NCBI GenBank assembly: GCA_963839365.1
Contig: CAWIUT010000002.1
Coordinates: 62,001-126,000 of the forward strand
DNA from: DASSKA01 sp963839365
Lineage (GTDB): Bacteria; Actinomycetota; Actinomycetes; Propionibacteriales; Nocardioidaceae
Direction: 5' to 3'
Length of the DNA: 64,000 nucleotides
This document shows positions 18,200-26,334 of the stretch, in pieces. The first letter of the stretch is position 1; the number at the start of each line of letters is the position of its first letter. The translations under genes were made by a program, and so were the position numbers. Below the pieces are notes generated by a model. The model saw nothing but the letters and a program-made list of their open reading frames with translations, had not been told where the DNA came from and searched no databases.

Positions 18200-18478
18200 T
18201 CAATCCAGTCCGAGCGAGAACGCGGACTCCAGGTCGTGCTGAGAGTAGGCGCGAAACGCGATGTGGGTCTCGGTGGAGGTCACGCCCGAGACCTTGTTGA
18301 GCTGGTCGGCGACCACCTCGGCCACCTCTTCGTGCCTGCGCACGCGGACCAAGGTGATGAGGTCGATCTGGCCGGTCACGGAGTAGACCTCGCTCACCCC
18401 GTCGATCGCCGCGATCTCCTCGGCCACCTCGGGGATGCGGGCGACGTCGGCCTTGACGAACACGATGGCGGTGATCAT
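18200..18478 (-). CDS. Stand-alone Lrp/AsnC ligand-binding (RAM) domain protein
   Basis: 92 residues with only the effector-binding domain of Lrp/AsnC regulators: ITAIVFVKADVARIPEVAE and the Gly-rich turn TGQIDLITLV. There is no helix-turn-helix, so it cannot bind DNA alone and may sense small molecules or pair with full-length regulators. The ATG at 18478 was chosen; GTG at 18482-18484 is the alternative. It lies about ten bases after the exonuclease gene, so it is likely co-transcribed. Confidence 0.85.
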   Translation of the reverse strand: MITAIVFVKADVARIPEVAEEIAAIDGVSEVYSVTGQIDLITLVRVRRHEEVAEVVADQLNKVSGVTSTETHIAFRAYSQHDLESAFSLGLD

Positions 18479-18487
18479 GGCCACAAC

Positions 18488-20293
18488 TTAGCGGACCGGC
18501 TGATGGAGGGGCCGGATCGGTCGCCTGTCATCGAAGTGCACAAGCGTGTCTCGGGAGGCGTCCACGGCGTCGTGCAGCGCGAGGTGGCCGCCGGCGCCGC
18601 CGGCGGGGCAGGTCCATTCGCCGTCGACGTGCACGAGGCGGACGCCGGCGGACTCCAGCCAGCGCAGGATCTTCTCGCTCTCCTCGGTGGTGGCCGCCGG
18701 CGCCGGACCCGGGCCCGGGCGCACCGTCTCCGCCGCCGCACGGAGCTGCTCAACCCAGGCCCCGGCATGGCTGCCGGGCGGGATCACCCCCGCCGCGGCG
18801 AGCCGGCCATGGCGCACGACGTGCACCGCCCACCGGCCGTCGTCTCCCCGCCGGGCGGCAACCAGCTCGGAGCACCGGGTGAGCGCGCGCACCCGCTGGG
18901 TGCGCGCCGCCGCGCGCAGGAACGCCGCCAGGCGCTCGCGGAAGGCACTGGCCTCCTCGAAGCGCTGCTGGCTCGCCAGGGCGCTCATCCGTGCGGTGAG
19001 TCGCTTCACCACGGCGTCGGGGCGGGCGCGAAGAGACGCGCGCACCTCGTCCACGACCGCGGCGTAGGTTGCCGAGTCAACGCTGCCGTTGCAGGGGGAG
19101 AGACACCTGCCCATCTCCGCCAGCGCACAGGCGCTAGCTGCGGGCCGCTTGGCCATCCGGCCGCCGCACTGCCGGATCGGAAAGGCCTCGTGCAATGCGG
19201 CGACGCAGCGCTCGGCGGCACGCTTGGAACCGAAGGGGCCGACGTACTCGGCGCCGTCGTCGAGCACCTTGCGCACGAGGGAGAGACGGGGCCAGGGCTC
19301 CTCGGTGAGCTTGACCCAGTGGGCGCGCTCGGGGAAGCGGGACCGGCGGTTGTACCTCGGCTTGTGCTCGGCGATCAGGCGCAGCTCGCGCACCTCGGCC
19401 TCCAGCGGCGTGGCGCACTCGATGCCGGTCACCGCGGCCGCCAGCCCCACCATCTCGCCCATCCGGGATCGGGTCTCGGAGGCGGTGAAGTAGCTGTGAA
19501 CCCTGCTGCGAAGGTCCTTCGAGGTGCCGACGTAGAGCACCTGCTCCCGCTCGTCGCGGAAGAGGTACACGCCGGGCGCGTGCGGAAGGCCCTCTGCGAG
19601 GTGCCGCTTCTTGCGCTGGGCGGCGCTGACTCGCGAGGAGAACGTCTGCAGCTCCTCGAGGGTGTGGACTCCGAGCCCGCCCAGCCGGGCGATGAGCCCA
19701 TGGAGCACGTCGACGGTGGCGCGCGCGTCGGCCAGGGCCCGGTGGTTCGGCTCGGTGGTGGCGCGGAACAGCTGTGCGAGCGAGGACAGCTTGCAGTTGG
19801 GGGTCTCGTCGCGGGTCACGACCCGGCGGGCGAGCCTGGCGGTGTCGAGCACCTCGAACCGCGGCCACGGGCGCCCCTGCTCTGTGGCGAAGTGCTTGAG
19901 AAAGCCGATGTCGAACGGCGCGTTGTGCGCGACCAGCACGCAACCGGCGGCGAACTCCAGGAACTGGGGGAGCACCTGCTCGATCGTCGGAGAGCCGACC
20001 ACCATCGAGTCGGTGATCCCGGTCAGCACCGCGATGAAGGCTGGGATCGACTGGTGCGGGTTCACCAGGGTCTGGAACTCGCCGAGCATTTCGCCGCCGC
20101 GGACCTTGACGGCGCCGATCTCGGTGATCATCGAGCCCGCCGCGGCCGATCCTCCAGTGGTCTCCAGGTCGACGACACAGAAGGTGACCTCGCGCAGCGG
20201 CCGGCCCAGCTCGTCGAAGCTGTGCTGTGGCTCCCACCGGGAGCTCAAGGCCGTCACGCTCATGGCCAGGACGGTAGATCGGACCTCGGACAT
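18488..20293 (-). CDS. DEDDh exonuclease fused to UvrC-like GIY-YIG module
   Basis: 601 residues. The N-terminal half is a DnaQ-like 3'-5' exonuclease: VVDLETTGG (Asp, Glu), AHNAPFDIGFLKH (Asp) and HRALADARATVD (His, Asp), about residues 38-205. It is followed by a GIY-YIG nuclease fold (APGVYLFRDE, YVGTSKDLRSRV, about 240-320) and a UvrC-like Cys/UVR region (FEEASAFRERL). The C-terminal RNase H and HhH parts of UvrC are absent. Similar fusions are known in actinobacteria (for example mycobacteria) and are thought to act in DNA repair. ATG at 20293 is annotated; ATG at 20263 is equally possible, as neither has a clear ribosome site. Confidence 0.9.
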   Translation of the reverse strand: MSEVRSTVLAMSVTALSSRWEPQHSFDELGRPLREVTFCVVDLETTGGSAAAGSMITEIGAVKVRGGEMLGEFQTLVNPHQSIPAFIAVLTGITDSMVVGSPTIEQVLPQFLEFAAGCVLVAHNAPFDIGFLKHFATEQGRPWPRFEVLDTARLARRVVTRDETPNCKLSSLAQLFRATTEPNHRALADARATVDVLHGLIARLGGLGVHTLEELQTFSSRVSAAQRKKRHLAEGLPHAPGVYLFRDEREQVLYVGTSKDLRSRVHSYFTASETRSRMGEMVGLAAAVTGIECATPLEAEVRELRLIAEHKPRYNRRSRFPERAHWVKLTEEPWPRLSLVRKVLDDGAEYVGPFGSKRAAERCVAALHEAFPIRQCGGRMAKRPAASACALAEMGRCLSPCNGSVDSATYAAVVDEVRASLRARPDAVVKRLTARMSALASQQRFEEASAFRERLAAFLRAAARTQRVRALTRCSELVAARRGDDGRWAVHVVRHGRLAAAGVIPPGSHAGAWVEQLRAAAETVRPGPGPAPAATTEESEKILRWLESAGVRLVHVDGEWTCPAGGAGGHLALHDAVDASRDTLVHFDDRRPIRPLHQPVR

Positions 20294-20408
20294 TCTGCTG
20301 CTGCCACGCGCTTCGGTCGCGTCGGTGACTGGCTCGCCGGTGGGGGGAGGGGATGTCGGTGGCGGGTGTCAGGGTCGTTGCACTTGCCTGGTTCACCTGG
20401 AGGATGAC

Positions 20409-20615
20409 ATGAGCGTGCACATCGACTGCGAGACCTGCACCGTCCGCGGCGTGCTGTGCCACGACTGCGTGGTCAGCACCCTGCTCGGCCCGCCGCCCGA
20501 GCTCAGCTTCGACGAGGAGGGCCAGCGAGCGCTCCGGGTGCTGGCCGACTCCGGGCTGGTGCCGCCGCTGCGGATGGTGGAGCCGAGGTCTGGACCGGAG
20601 ACGGCCACCGCGTGA
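20409..20615 (+). CDS. Small CxxC protein, probable zinc ribbon
   Basis: 68 residues with CETC and CHDC (Cys7, 10, 17, 20), a compact two-knuckle metal site, then GPPPELSFDEEGQRALRVL. The start is fixed by GGAGG five bases before ATG at 20409; the much longer open frame upstream is a shadow of the exonuclease gene. From memory, small proteins with this Cys pattern are conserved in actinobacteria just upstream of NlpC/P60 genes. Function is unknown; a binding or regulatory role is a guess. Confidence 0.8.
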   Translation: MSVHIDCETCTVRGVLCHDCVVSTLLGPPPELSFDEEGQRALRVLADSGLVPPLRMVEPRSGPETATA

Positions 20616-20730
20616 CCGAGGGCCGAGCGATACGCAAGGGGCGGGTGTGACCTGTGTTACGGAAGGGGCACGTTTGCGGGGCGCTCTGGCGGGAAAAGGC
20701 GAAACGCCCGAGATAACGGTGTGGAAACGT

Positions 20731-20759
20731 TTGCCCCGCATCGTGCTGACCCCTAACCT
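20731..20759 (+). promoter_or_regulatory. Candidate promoter for the riboswitch transcript
   Basis: TTGCCC (20731-20736) and TAACCT (20754-20759) are spaced by 17 bases, a reasonable housekeeping-type pair. Transcription would start near 20766, just ahead of the riboswitch. Confidence 0.5.
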
Positions 20760-20796
20760 AGCGACCCAGGTGCCCGCACCAGTTCGGCCAGACCGG

Positions 20797-20973
20797 GTCG
20801 GCTCGGGCACCGCGCCGAGTCTGGGCCCCGAACCGGGAAGTCGGGGGCTGGAGCCGGGGAACCACGTTCCTGGGGTGAATCGCCGTTGAGTGGGTCGCAG
20901 ACCGTGGCCGCTCGCAGGTGTAGGGCGGAGCTCTCTGCCGCCCGAACCCGTCAGCTCACCCGGTAGGCGTCGA
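20797..20973 (+). promoter_or_regulatory. c-di-AMP riboswitch (ydaO/yuaA type)
   Basis: Blocks typical of this class occur in order: CGCCGAGTCTGG, GCCGGGGAACCA, TGGGGTGAATCGC, and near the 3' end CCGAACCCGTCAGCTCACC followed by GTAGGCGTCG. It lies between a candidate promoter and the ribosome site of the NlpC/P60 gene. Known members bind cyclic di-AMP and usually switch off cell-wall hydrolase and ion-transport genes. Edges are approximate. Confidence 0.9.
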
Positions 20974-20996
20974 ACAAAGAGGGAGACCGTCCGCTC

Positions 20997-21995
20997 GTGA
21001 TCGACGGCCGGAAACGTATTGCTGGCGTCCTGACGGCTCTGTGCATCGGCGCGGTCGCCAGCCCGCTGCTGAGCCCCACCCCTTCGTTCGCGAAGCCGAG
21101 CATCGGCCACACCAAGGCCACCGTGCAGCAGCTCTACCACCAGGCCGAGCAGGCCTCCGAGCGCTACAACGCGGCCACCATCCAGCTCAAGCACGCCAAG
21201 GCACGGCTGTCCGCGCTGCAGGCCGACCAGAAGCGGCAGCAGGCCGCGGTCAACCGGGTCCGCCAGCAGGTCGCGCTCAGCGTCGTCTCGCAGTACCAGG
21301 GCCAGACGCTCTCCTCCACGACCCAGGCGTTCCTGTCCAAGAACCCGGACGCCTTCCTCAACCAGCTCGCGACCGTCTCGCAGTTCAACGACCAGCGCAG
21401 CCAGATGATGGCCGACTTCGCGGTGCAGGAGAAGCAGCTCGAGCTGCGCAAGCAGGCCGCCCAGCGGCAGCTCGCGCAGATCGCCGACACCGAGAAGCAG
21501 CTGGCCGCCGACAAGGCCAAGATCGACAAGAAGGCCTCCGAGGCCAAGGCGCTGCTCGACCGGCTCAAGCAGGCCCAGGCCGCCCGGGTGGCCAGCGTCA
21601 GCCGCAGCAGCGCCCCCCGCCCCGCACTGCACAGCGTCTCGGTCTCCGGCAGCGCCTCCAGCGTGGTCTCCTTCGCCGAGGCCCAGGTCGGCAAGCCCTA
21701 CGTGTACGGCGCCGCCGGCCCGAGCTCGTTCGACTGCTCCGGGCTGACCATGGCCGCCTGGGCCCAGGCCGGGGTCAGCCTCCCGCACAACGCCGCGGCG
21801 CAGATGGGCTACGGCACCCCGGTCTCGGAGTCCCAGCTCCAGCCCGGCGACCTGGTCTTCTACTATCAGCCTGTGAGCCACGTCGGCATCTACATCGGGA
21901 ACGGCCAGATCGTCAACGCCGAGAACCCCAGCGTCGGCGTGGTGGTCGCCCCCGTCAACTCGATGCCGTACTCCGGTGCCGTCCACATCCACTGA
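20997..21995 (+). CDS. Secreted NlpC/P60 peptidoglycan hydrolase (RipA-like)
   Basis: A 332-residue exported DL-endopeptidase that cuts stem peptides. It has a signal peptide (about 1-32), a long Ala/Gln/Lys-rich coiled coil (38-200) as in the autoinhibitory part of RipA/CwlO-type proteins, then the NlpC/P60 domain: catalytic Cys247 in SSFDCSGL and His295 in SHVGIYIG. GTG start, GAGGGAGA upstream. Control by the c-di-AMP riboswitch in its leader is expected. Confidence 0.94.
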   Translation: MIDGRKRIAGVLTALCIGAVASPLLSPTPSFAKPSIGHTKATVQQLYHQAEQASERYNAATIQLKHAKARLSALQADQKRQQAAVNRVRQQVALSVVSQYQGQTLSSTTQAFLSKNPDAFLNQLATVSQFNDQRSQMMADFAVQEKQLELRKQAAQRQLAQIADTEKQLAADKAKIDKKASEAKALLDRLKQAQAARVASVSRSSAPRPALHSVSVSGSASSVVSFAEAQVGKPYVYGAAGPSSFDCSGLTMAAWAQAGVSLPHNAAAQMGYGTPVSESQLQPGDLVFYYQPVSHVGIYIGNGQIVNAENPSVGVVVAPVNSMPYSGAVHIH

Positions 21996-23280
21996 CCCGA
22001 GCCAGACCCGCAGGACCGGCCGCCCGCTGCTGTGGGTGGCCGGTTTTGTGTTCCTGGCGCTGGTCGCCGGCCTGGCCTGGGCGCTCACCCGGCCGCAGAG
22101 CGCGGTCCTGCCCGGGCACGGCCAGGCCCGGCGCGCCGGACCCGTCGGCATCGGCAGCCGGGAGAGCGCCGCCGCCCGCCTGCTGAGCCGGCTCACCGCC
22201 GACCTCGAGCACGGCAGCCGTGCCCAGCTGCTGCGCCTGGCACTCCCCGGCGACCCGAATGCCGCGCACCAGCTGGCCGCCATCTTCGCCAACGTCCGGC
22301 AGCTGCACGTCGCCGACCTGTCGATGCGGTACGTCGACCAGAGCGCGAGCCAGCCGTCCGTCGGCCAACAGCGGCGGCTCGGTGGGCACGGATGGGTCGC
22401 CGACGTGGCGGCCGGCTGGCGGATCGGCGGCTACGACCAGGGGCTGAGCCGCATGGACGTCACCCTGACCCTGGCGCGCACCCGCCACGGGGCCGCGTTC
22501 GTGTCCGCCCGGGGCGACCACGGCGACCCGGCCCCGCTCTGGCTGCTGGACCCGCTCACCGTCCGGCGCTCCCCGCGCACGCTGGTGATGGCGGCCGACC
22601 GGTCCCGCGCCGGCAGCCTGTTCCAGACCGCCGACCAGGCGGTGCGCGACGTCAAGAAGGTGCTGACGAACTGGCGCGGCAAGCTGGTCGTGGAGATGCC
22701 GTCCAGCGAGACCCAGCTCAACCAGATGCTGCAGGCCCGTCCCCACACCTACGACAACATCGCCGCCATCACCACCACCGTGGACGGCCGGCTGTCCCGC
22801 TCCGCGCCCACGCACATCTTCGTCAACCCGCAGGTGTTCGACCGGCTGGGGCCGAAGGGCGCGCAGATCGTGATGAGCCACGAGGCCACCCACGTCGCCA
22901 CCCGTGCGGACCTGTCCTCGATGCCCACCTGGCTGCTGGAGGGTTTCGCCGACTACGTGGCGCTGGACCACGTGGACCTGCCGGTCTCGGTCACCGCCGG
23001 CCAGATCCTCGGCCGGGTGCGCCGCCACGGCCCCCCGGCCCACCTGCCCACCGCCCAGGACTTCGACCCGCAGAACCAGGCGCTCGGGTCCACCTACGAG
23101 GCCGCCTGGCTGGCCTGCCGGCTGATCGGCCAGCGCTACGGCGAGCACGCCCTGATCGCGTTCTACCGCGAGGCCGACCGGGCTGGGTCCACCGACGCCG
23201 CCTTCCGGGACGTGCTGCACACCGACAAGCAGTCGTTCACCACGGCCTGGGAGGCCTACCTGCGCACCCTCGCCGGTTGA
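21976..23280 (+). CDS. Membrane-anchored gluzincin metallopeptidase (peptidase MA-like)
   Basis: 434 residues: a short cytoplasmic tail, one membrane helix (about 18-37) and a large outer part. A zinc site HEATH (302-306) is followed by WLLEGFADYVAL with Glu322, the third ligand of gluzincins, as in peptidase-MA-like domains. The GTG start lies 20 bases inside the end of the NlpC/P60 gene, so translation is coupled and the gene shares the riboswitch. The substrate is unknown. Confidence 0.8.
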   Translation: MPSTSTDPSQTRRTGRPLLWVAGFVFLALVAGLAWALTRPQSAVLPGHGQARRAGPVGIGSRESAAARLLSRLTADLEHGSRAQLLRLALPGDPNAAHQLAAIFANVRQLHVADLSMRYVDQSASQPSVGQQRRLGGHGWVADVAAGWRIGGYDQGLSRMDVTLTLARTRHGAAFVSARGDHGDPAPLWLLDPLTVRRSPRTLVMAADRSRAGSLFQTADQAVRDVKKVLTNWRGKLVVEMPSSETQLNQMLQARPHTYDNIAAITTTVDGRLSRSAPTHIFVNPQVFDRLGPKGAQIVMSHEATHVATRADLSSMPTWLLEGFADYVALDHVDLPVSVTAGQILGRVRRHGPPAHLPTAQDFDPQNQALGSTYEAAWLACRLIGQRYGEHALIAFYREADRAGSTDAAFRDVLHTDKQSFTTAWEAYLRTLAG

Positions 23281-23300
23281 CCCGTGGCAGGGTTGGGGCT

Positions 23301-24575
23301 GTGAACGCCGTCGAGCAGCGCGCCCAGCTGGCCCGCGGCCCGGCGGTGGGCACCGCCCTGGTCGCGGCCGTCGCGTTCGGGCTGCTCGCCTGGCGGCTGG
23401 TCCCGTGGCACTGGGTGCCCGGCGGCACCCTGGTGCCGATGCGGTCGCACGCGCTGTTCTCGGCCGCCCAGATCGCCCGGGCCGAGCACTACAACTGGCT
23501 GCGCAGAGCGCTGAGCTGGTCGTCGTACGGGCTGTCGATCCTGGTCGCCCTCGTGCTCGGGCTGACTCCGCTCGGAGCCCGGCTGCTGCGCGGCGCCGGC
23601 GGCCGGCTGCCGTGGTGGCTGTGGGTGCCGGTCGGCACCCTGGTGCTGCTGGTGATCGGCCGGGTGGTCACCCTGCCGTTCGCGCTGCTGCTGCGCCGAG
23701 AAGACGTCCGGTACGGGCTGACCCACCAGTCCCTGGCCGGGTGGGGGAGCGACGCCGCGAAGTCACTGCTGGTCTCCTGGGTGATCACCACGCTGCTGCT
23801 GCTCGTGATGGTCGGGATCGCCCGCCGGTCGGCGCGCTACTGGTTCGCCTGGGCCGCCGCCGCGGCGGCGGTGCTGACCCTGGGCGGGTCCTTCCTCTAC
23901 CCGGTGCTGGTCGAGCCGCTGTTCAACAACTTCACCCCGATGCACGCCGGCCCGCTGCGCCGGGCGATCTTCCGGCTGGCCCACAAGGAGGGCGTGTCGA
24001 TCAGCGACGTGCTCGTCGCCGACGCCTCGCGGCGCACCACCACGGTCAACGCCTACGTCTCGGGGATCTTCGGCACCCGCCGGGTCGTGGTCTACGACAC
24101 CCTGCTGAAGGACCTGTCCCCGGCGCAGGTGCAGGTGGTGGTGGCCCACGAGCTCGGGCACGCGAAGAACAACGACGTGCTCACCGGCACGGTGCTCGGT
24201 GCGGTCGGCTCGGTGGTCGGCGTCTCGGTGCTGGCGCTGCTGCTCGACTCCGCGGTGCTCCGCCGCCGCTCGGCCAGCAACGGCCCCAGCGACCCGGCCG
24301 CGGTCGCGCTGGTGCTCGCGCTGGCCACCGTGGGCACCTTCCTGGTCTCCCCGGTGCAGAACACCATGAGCCGCGCCATCGAGGCCCGCGCCAACCGGGT
24401 CTCGATCACCACGACCGGCCGGCCGCGGGTCTTCATCGAGATGCAGCGGGAGCTCGCCGTGCGGTCGCTGGCCGACCCGACCCCGCCGTGGTTCAGCCAG
24501 CTCTGGTTCGGCAGCCATCCCACCGCGCTGCAGCGCGCCGGGCTGCCCGCCTCGATGGCGAGGGCCCGACAGTGA
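23301..24575 (+). CDS. M48-family membrane metallopeptidase (Ste24-like)
   Basis: 424 residues with several membrane helices, then the M48 zinc site HELGH (283-287) after VQVVV, and the third-ligand region AIEARANRVS. The arrangement of helices before and after the motif matches CAAX-protease-1/Ste24 relatives, which in bacteria cut membrane or misfolded proteins. GTG start, 20 bases after the preceding peptidase gene. It overlaps the glycosyltransferase start by four bases. Confidence 0.9.
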   Translation: MNAVEQRAQLARGPAVGTALVAAVAFGLLAWRLVPWHWVPGGTLVPMRSHALFSAAQIARAEHYNWLRRALSWSSYGLSILVALVLGLTPLGARLLRGAGGRLPWWLWVPVGTLVLLVIGRVVTLPFALLLRREDVRYGLTHQSLAGWGSDAAKSLLVSWVITTLLLLVMVGIARRSARYWFAWAAAAAAVLTLGGSFLYPVLVEPLFNNFTPMHAGPLRRAIFRLAHKEGVSISDVLVADASRRTTTVNAYVSGIFGTRRVVVYDTLLKDLSPAQVQVVVAHELGHAKNNDVLTGTVLGAVGSVVGVSVLALLLDSAVLRRRSASNGPSDPAAVALVLALATVGTFLVSPVQNTMSRAIEARANRVSITTTGRPRVFIEMQRELAVRSLADPTPPWFSQLWFGSHPTALQRAGLPASMARARQ

Positions 24576-25687
24576 GCCGGGTTCTCGTGGTCACCAACGA
24601 CTTCCCGACCCGGCGGGGCGGGATCGAGACGTTCGTGCTCGCCCTGTGCGAGCGGATGCCGACCGACGAGGTGGTCGTCTACACCGCCACGATGCCCGGC
24701 GACAAGGAGTACGACGCGACGCTGCCGTTCCCGGTCTACCGGGACCCGTCCTCGATGCTGCTGCCCACGCCCGCCGTAGGGCGGCGCGCCGTGGAGGTGA
24801 TGCACCGGCACGGCTGCGACCGGGTGCTGTTCGGGGCCAGCGCCCCGCTCGGGCTGCTCGGCGGCCGTTTCCGCCGGGCCGGCGCCCGGCGGATCGTCGC
24901 GCTGACTCACGGCCACGAGGTCTGGTGGGCCAAGGTGCCCCTCACCCGGCAGCTGCTGCGCCGGATCGGCGACTCGGTGGACGTGATGACCTACGTCAGC
25001 GAGTGGTGCCGGGAGCGGATCGCGCCGGCCCTCTCGCCGGAGGCGGCGGCGCGGATGGTGCGGCTGTCACCCGGGGTGGACACGGACCGCTTCTACCCCG
25101 GGTGCGGGGGAGCGGAGGAGCGCAAGAGACTGGGCATCCCGGCAGACGCGCCCGTGGTCGTCTGCGTCGGCAGACTCGTCAAGCGCAAGGGCCAGGACAC
25201 CTTGATCAAGGCGTGGCCGGCCGTGCAGGAAGCCGTGCCCGACGCGCTGCTGCTGCTGGTCGGCGCCGGGCCCCAGCGAAGGAGGCTGCAGCGGCTCGCC
25301 GCACGATCGGGCGTCGCGGACTCGGTCCTCTTCGCCGGCAGCGTTCCGTCGGAGGAGATCGCTGCCAGCATGGACGCGGGTGACGTCTTCGCGATGCCGT
25401 GCCGGACGCGGAAGCTCGGCCTCGAGGTCGAGGCGTTCGGGATCGTGTTCCTGGAGGCCCAGGCGTGCGGCCTCCCGGTCGTGCTCGGCTCGTCCGGCGG
25501 GGCCCCCGAGGCGGCCTGTCCCGGCACCGAGACCAGCGTCGTGAGCTCGGTGACTGAGACGAGTCGGGCGCTGGTGCGGCTGCTCCGACATGACGGTCAC
25601 GAGCCCTGCTCGGCGACGCCGCGACCGGAGGTCCGGACGTGGGCCAGGGCGGAGCGGGAGGTCAGCCTCCTGCTCCGCCCTGAGTGA
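24572..25687 (+). CDS. Family 4 glycosyltransferase (PimB-like)
   Basis: 371 residues, GT-B fold: N-terminal VVTNDFPTRRGGIETFV, a central VCVGRLVKRKGQDTLI and the C-terminal EVEAFGIVFLEAQACGLPVV, which holds the EX7E donor-binding motif. Closest in style to phosphatidylinositol mannoside transferases, so a mannolipid or glycolipid product is likely but unproven. The GTG overlaps the previous stop (GTGA), making it the last gene of the riboswitch-led operon. Confidence 0.88.
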   Translation: MSRVLVVTNDFPTRRGGIETFVLALCERMPTDEVVVYTATMPGDKEYDATLPFPVYRDPSSMLLPTPAVGRRAVEVMHRHGCDRVLFGASAPLGLLGGRFRRAGARRIVALTHGHEVWWAKVPLTRQLLRRIGDSVDVMTYVSEWCRERIAPALSPEAAARMVRLSPGVDTDRFYPGCGGAEERKRLGIPADAPVVVCVGRLVKRKGQDTLIKAWPAVQEAVPDALLLLVGAGPQRRRLQRLAARSGVADSVLFAGSVPSEEIAASMDAGDVFAMPCRTRKLGLEVEAFGIVFLEAQACGLPVVLGSSGGAPEAACPGTETSVVSSVTETSRALVRLLRHDGHEPCSATPRPEVRTWARAEREVSLLLRPE

Positions 25688-25691
25688 CGAG

Positions 25692-25866
25692 TCAGCAGGA
25701 GCCGGCCACTTCTGCGGTGACCGCGGTGCAGGTGCTCGAGAACAGCCCGAAGACCTCGGTCCCCAGCGCGAACACGACGAGCGCGACCACTGCTGCGATG
25801 GCCACGACGATCAGGCCGTACTCCACGGCGGAGGCGCCGGATTCACCGCGGCTCGGAAGAGGCCAT
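25692..25866 (-). pseudogene. flp: Flp-type pilin, frameshifted
   Basis: ATG at 25866 has an excellent GAGGAG five bases upstream, but the frame meets TGA after seven codons. Removing one base of the GG at about 25845-25847 gives a 57-residue Flp pilin: a short leader, ESGASAVEYGLIVVAIAAVV, a hydrophobic helix and a Cys-ending tail (VAGSC). Flp pilins are cut by a prepilin peptidase and assembled by the Tad machinery. Either a real one-base mutation or a sequence error. Confidence 0.75.
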
Positions 25867-26159
25867 CACGACTCCTCGGGGCTAGGAGTGGCCGGGTCGC
25901 GGCGGCGCGAATGGCGTCCCCAGGCCCCGGCCGAATCGAGGTCGCGACTAGCAGGTAGCCGGTGGTGGTGACGCGAGCCGGCGCCGCTGGCGCTGATGGC
26001 GCTGCAGGTGTTGCAGAAGGCGTTCTTGATGACGCCGCCGAGCGCGAACACGATGACCACGATGACGGCGGCGATCGCCGCCACGAGCAGGCCGTACTCG
26101 ACCGCCGAGGCGCCGTCCTCTTGCATGGCGAGCATGATGCGCTGCATGTACTGAAGCAT
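25866..26159 (-). CDS. flp: Flp-type pilin
   Basis: ATG at 26159 follows GGGAGA; ATGs further up are less likely. The product begins MLQYMQRIMLAMQEDGASAV, then EYGLLVAAIAAVIVVIVFAL, the Flp motif and helix. The open frame gives 97 residues with an odd basic tail (SRHHHRLPAS). One extra base near 25973 would instead end the protein at 25948 as SASPPPATC, a Cys-stop like the neighbouring pilin and a more usual length. The C-terminus is therefore doubtful. As read, its stop overlaps the ATG of the next flp gene. Confidence 0.85.
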   Translation of the reverse strand: MLQYMQRIMLAMQEDGASAVEYGLLVAAIAAVIVVIVFALGGVIKNAFCNTCSAISASGAGSRHHHRLPASRDLDSAGAWGRHSRRRDPATPSPEES

Positions 26160-26308
26160 GATGTCTCCCATGGATGTGGACTGTGTCGGGTCGCAGGTGA
26201 GTCCCAACGTCCACCAGCATGGCGAATGTCCGGGTTTGCCGGTATCGGCGGAACAGCCGTTTTCCGCGCACGGCCGGGTGGTTGCCGACGGGCTCAGAGC
26301 CCACCCAG

Positions 26309-26326
26309 CGGGGGCATTTTCCCCCG
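26309..26326 (+). terminator. GC hairpin with T-tract between flp and the response regulator
   Basis: CGGGGG/CCCCCG around a six-base loop, followed on the plus strand by TTTT. No plus-strand gene ends here. On the minus strand it lies between the regulator stop and the flp leader, where it could trim or stabilise the message. The role is uncertain. Confidence 0.35.
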
Positions 26327-26334
26327 TTTTCGCC

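Noticed and set aside
20647..20889. Small plus-strand frame of 80 codons ahead of the NlpC/P60 gene
   Set aside because: It lies across the promoter and riboswitch and has no recognisable protein features.
19134..22292. Very long minus-strand frame over the exonuclease, riboswitch and hydrolase
   Set aside because: A high-GC shadow; the real genes in the same place have clear motifs in other frames.
25676..25704. Terminator between the GT4 gene and the flp genes
   Set aside because: The inverted repeat has a short stem that includes coding bases of both genes and has no T-tract.
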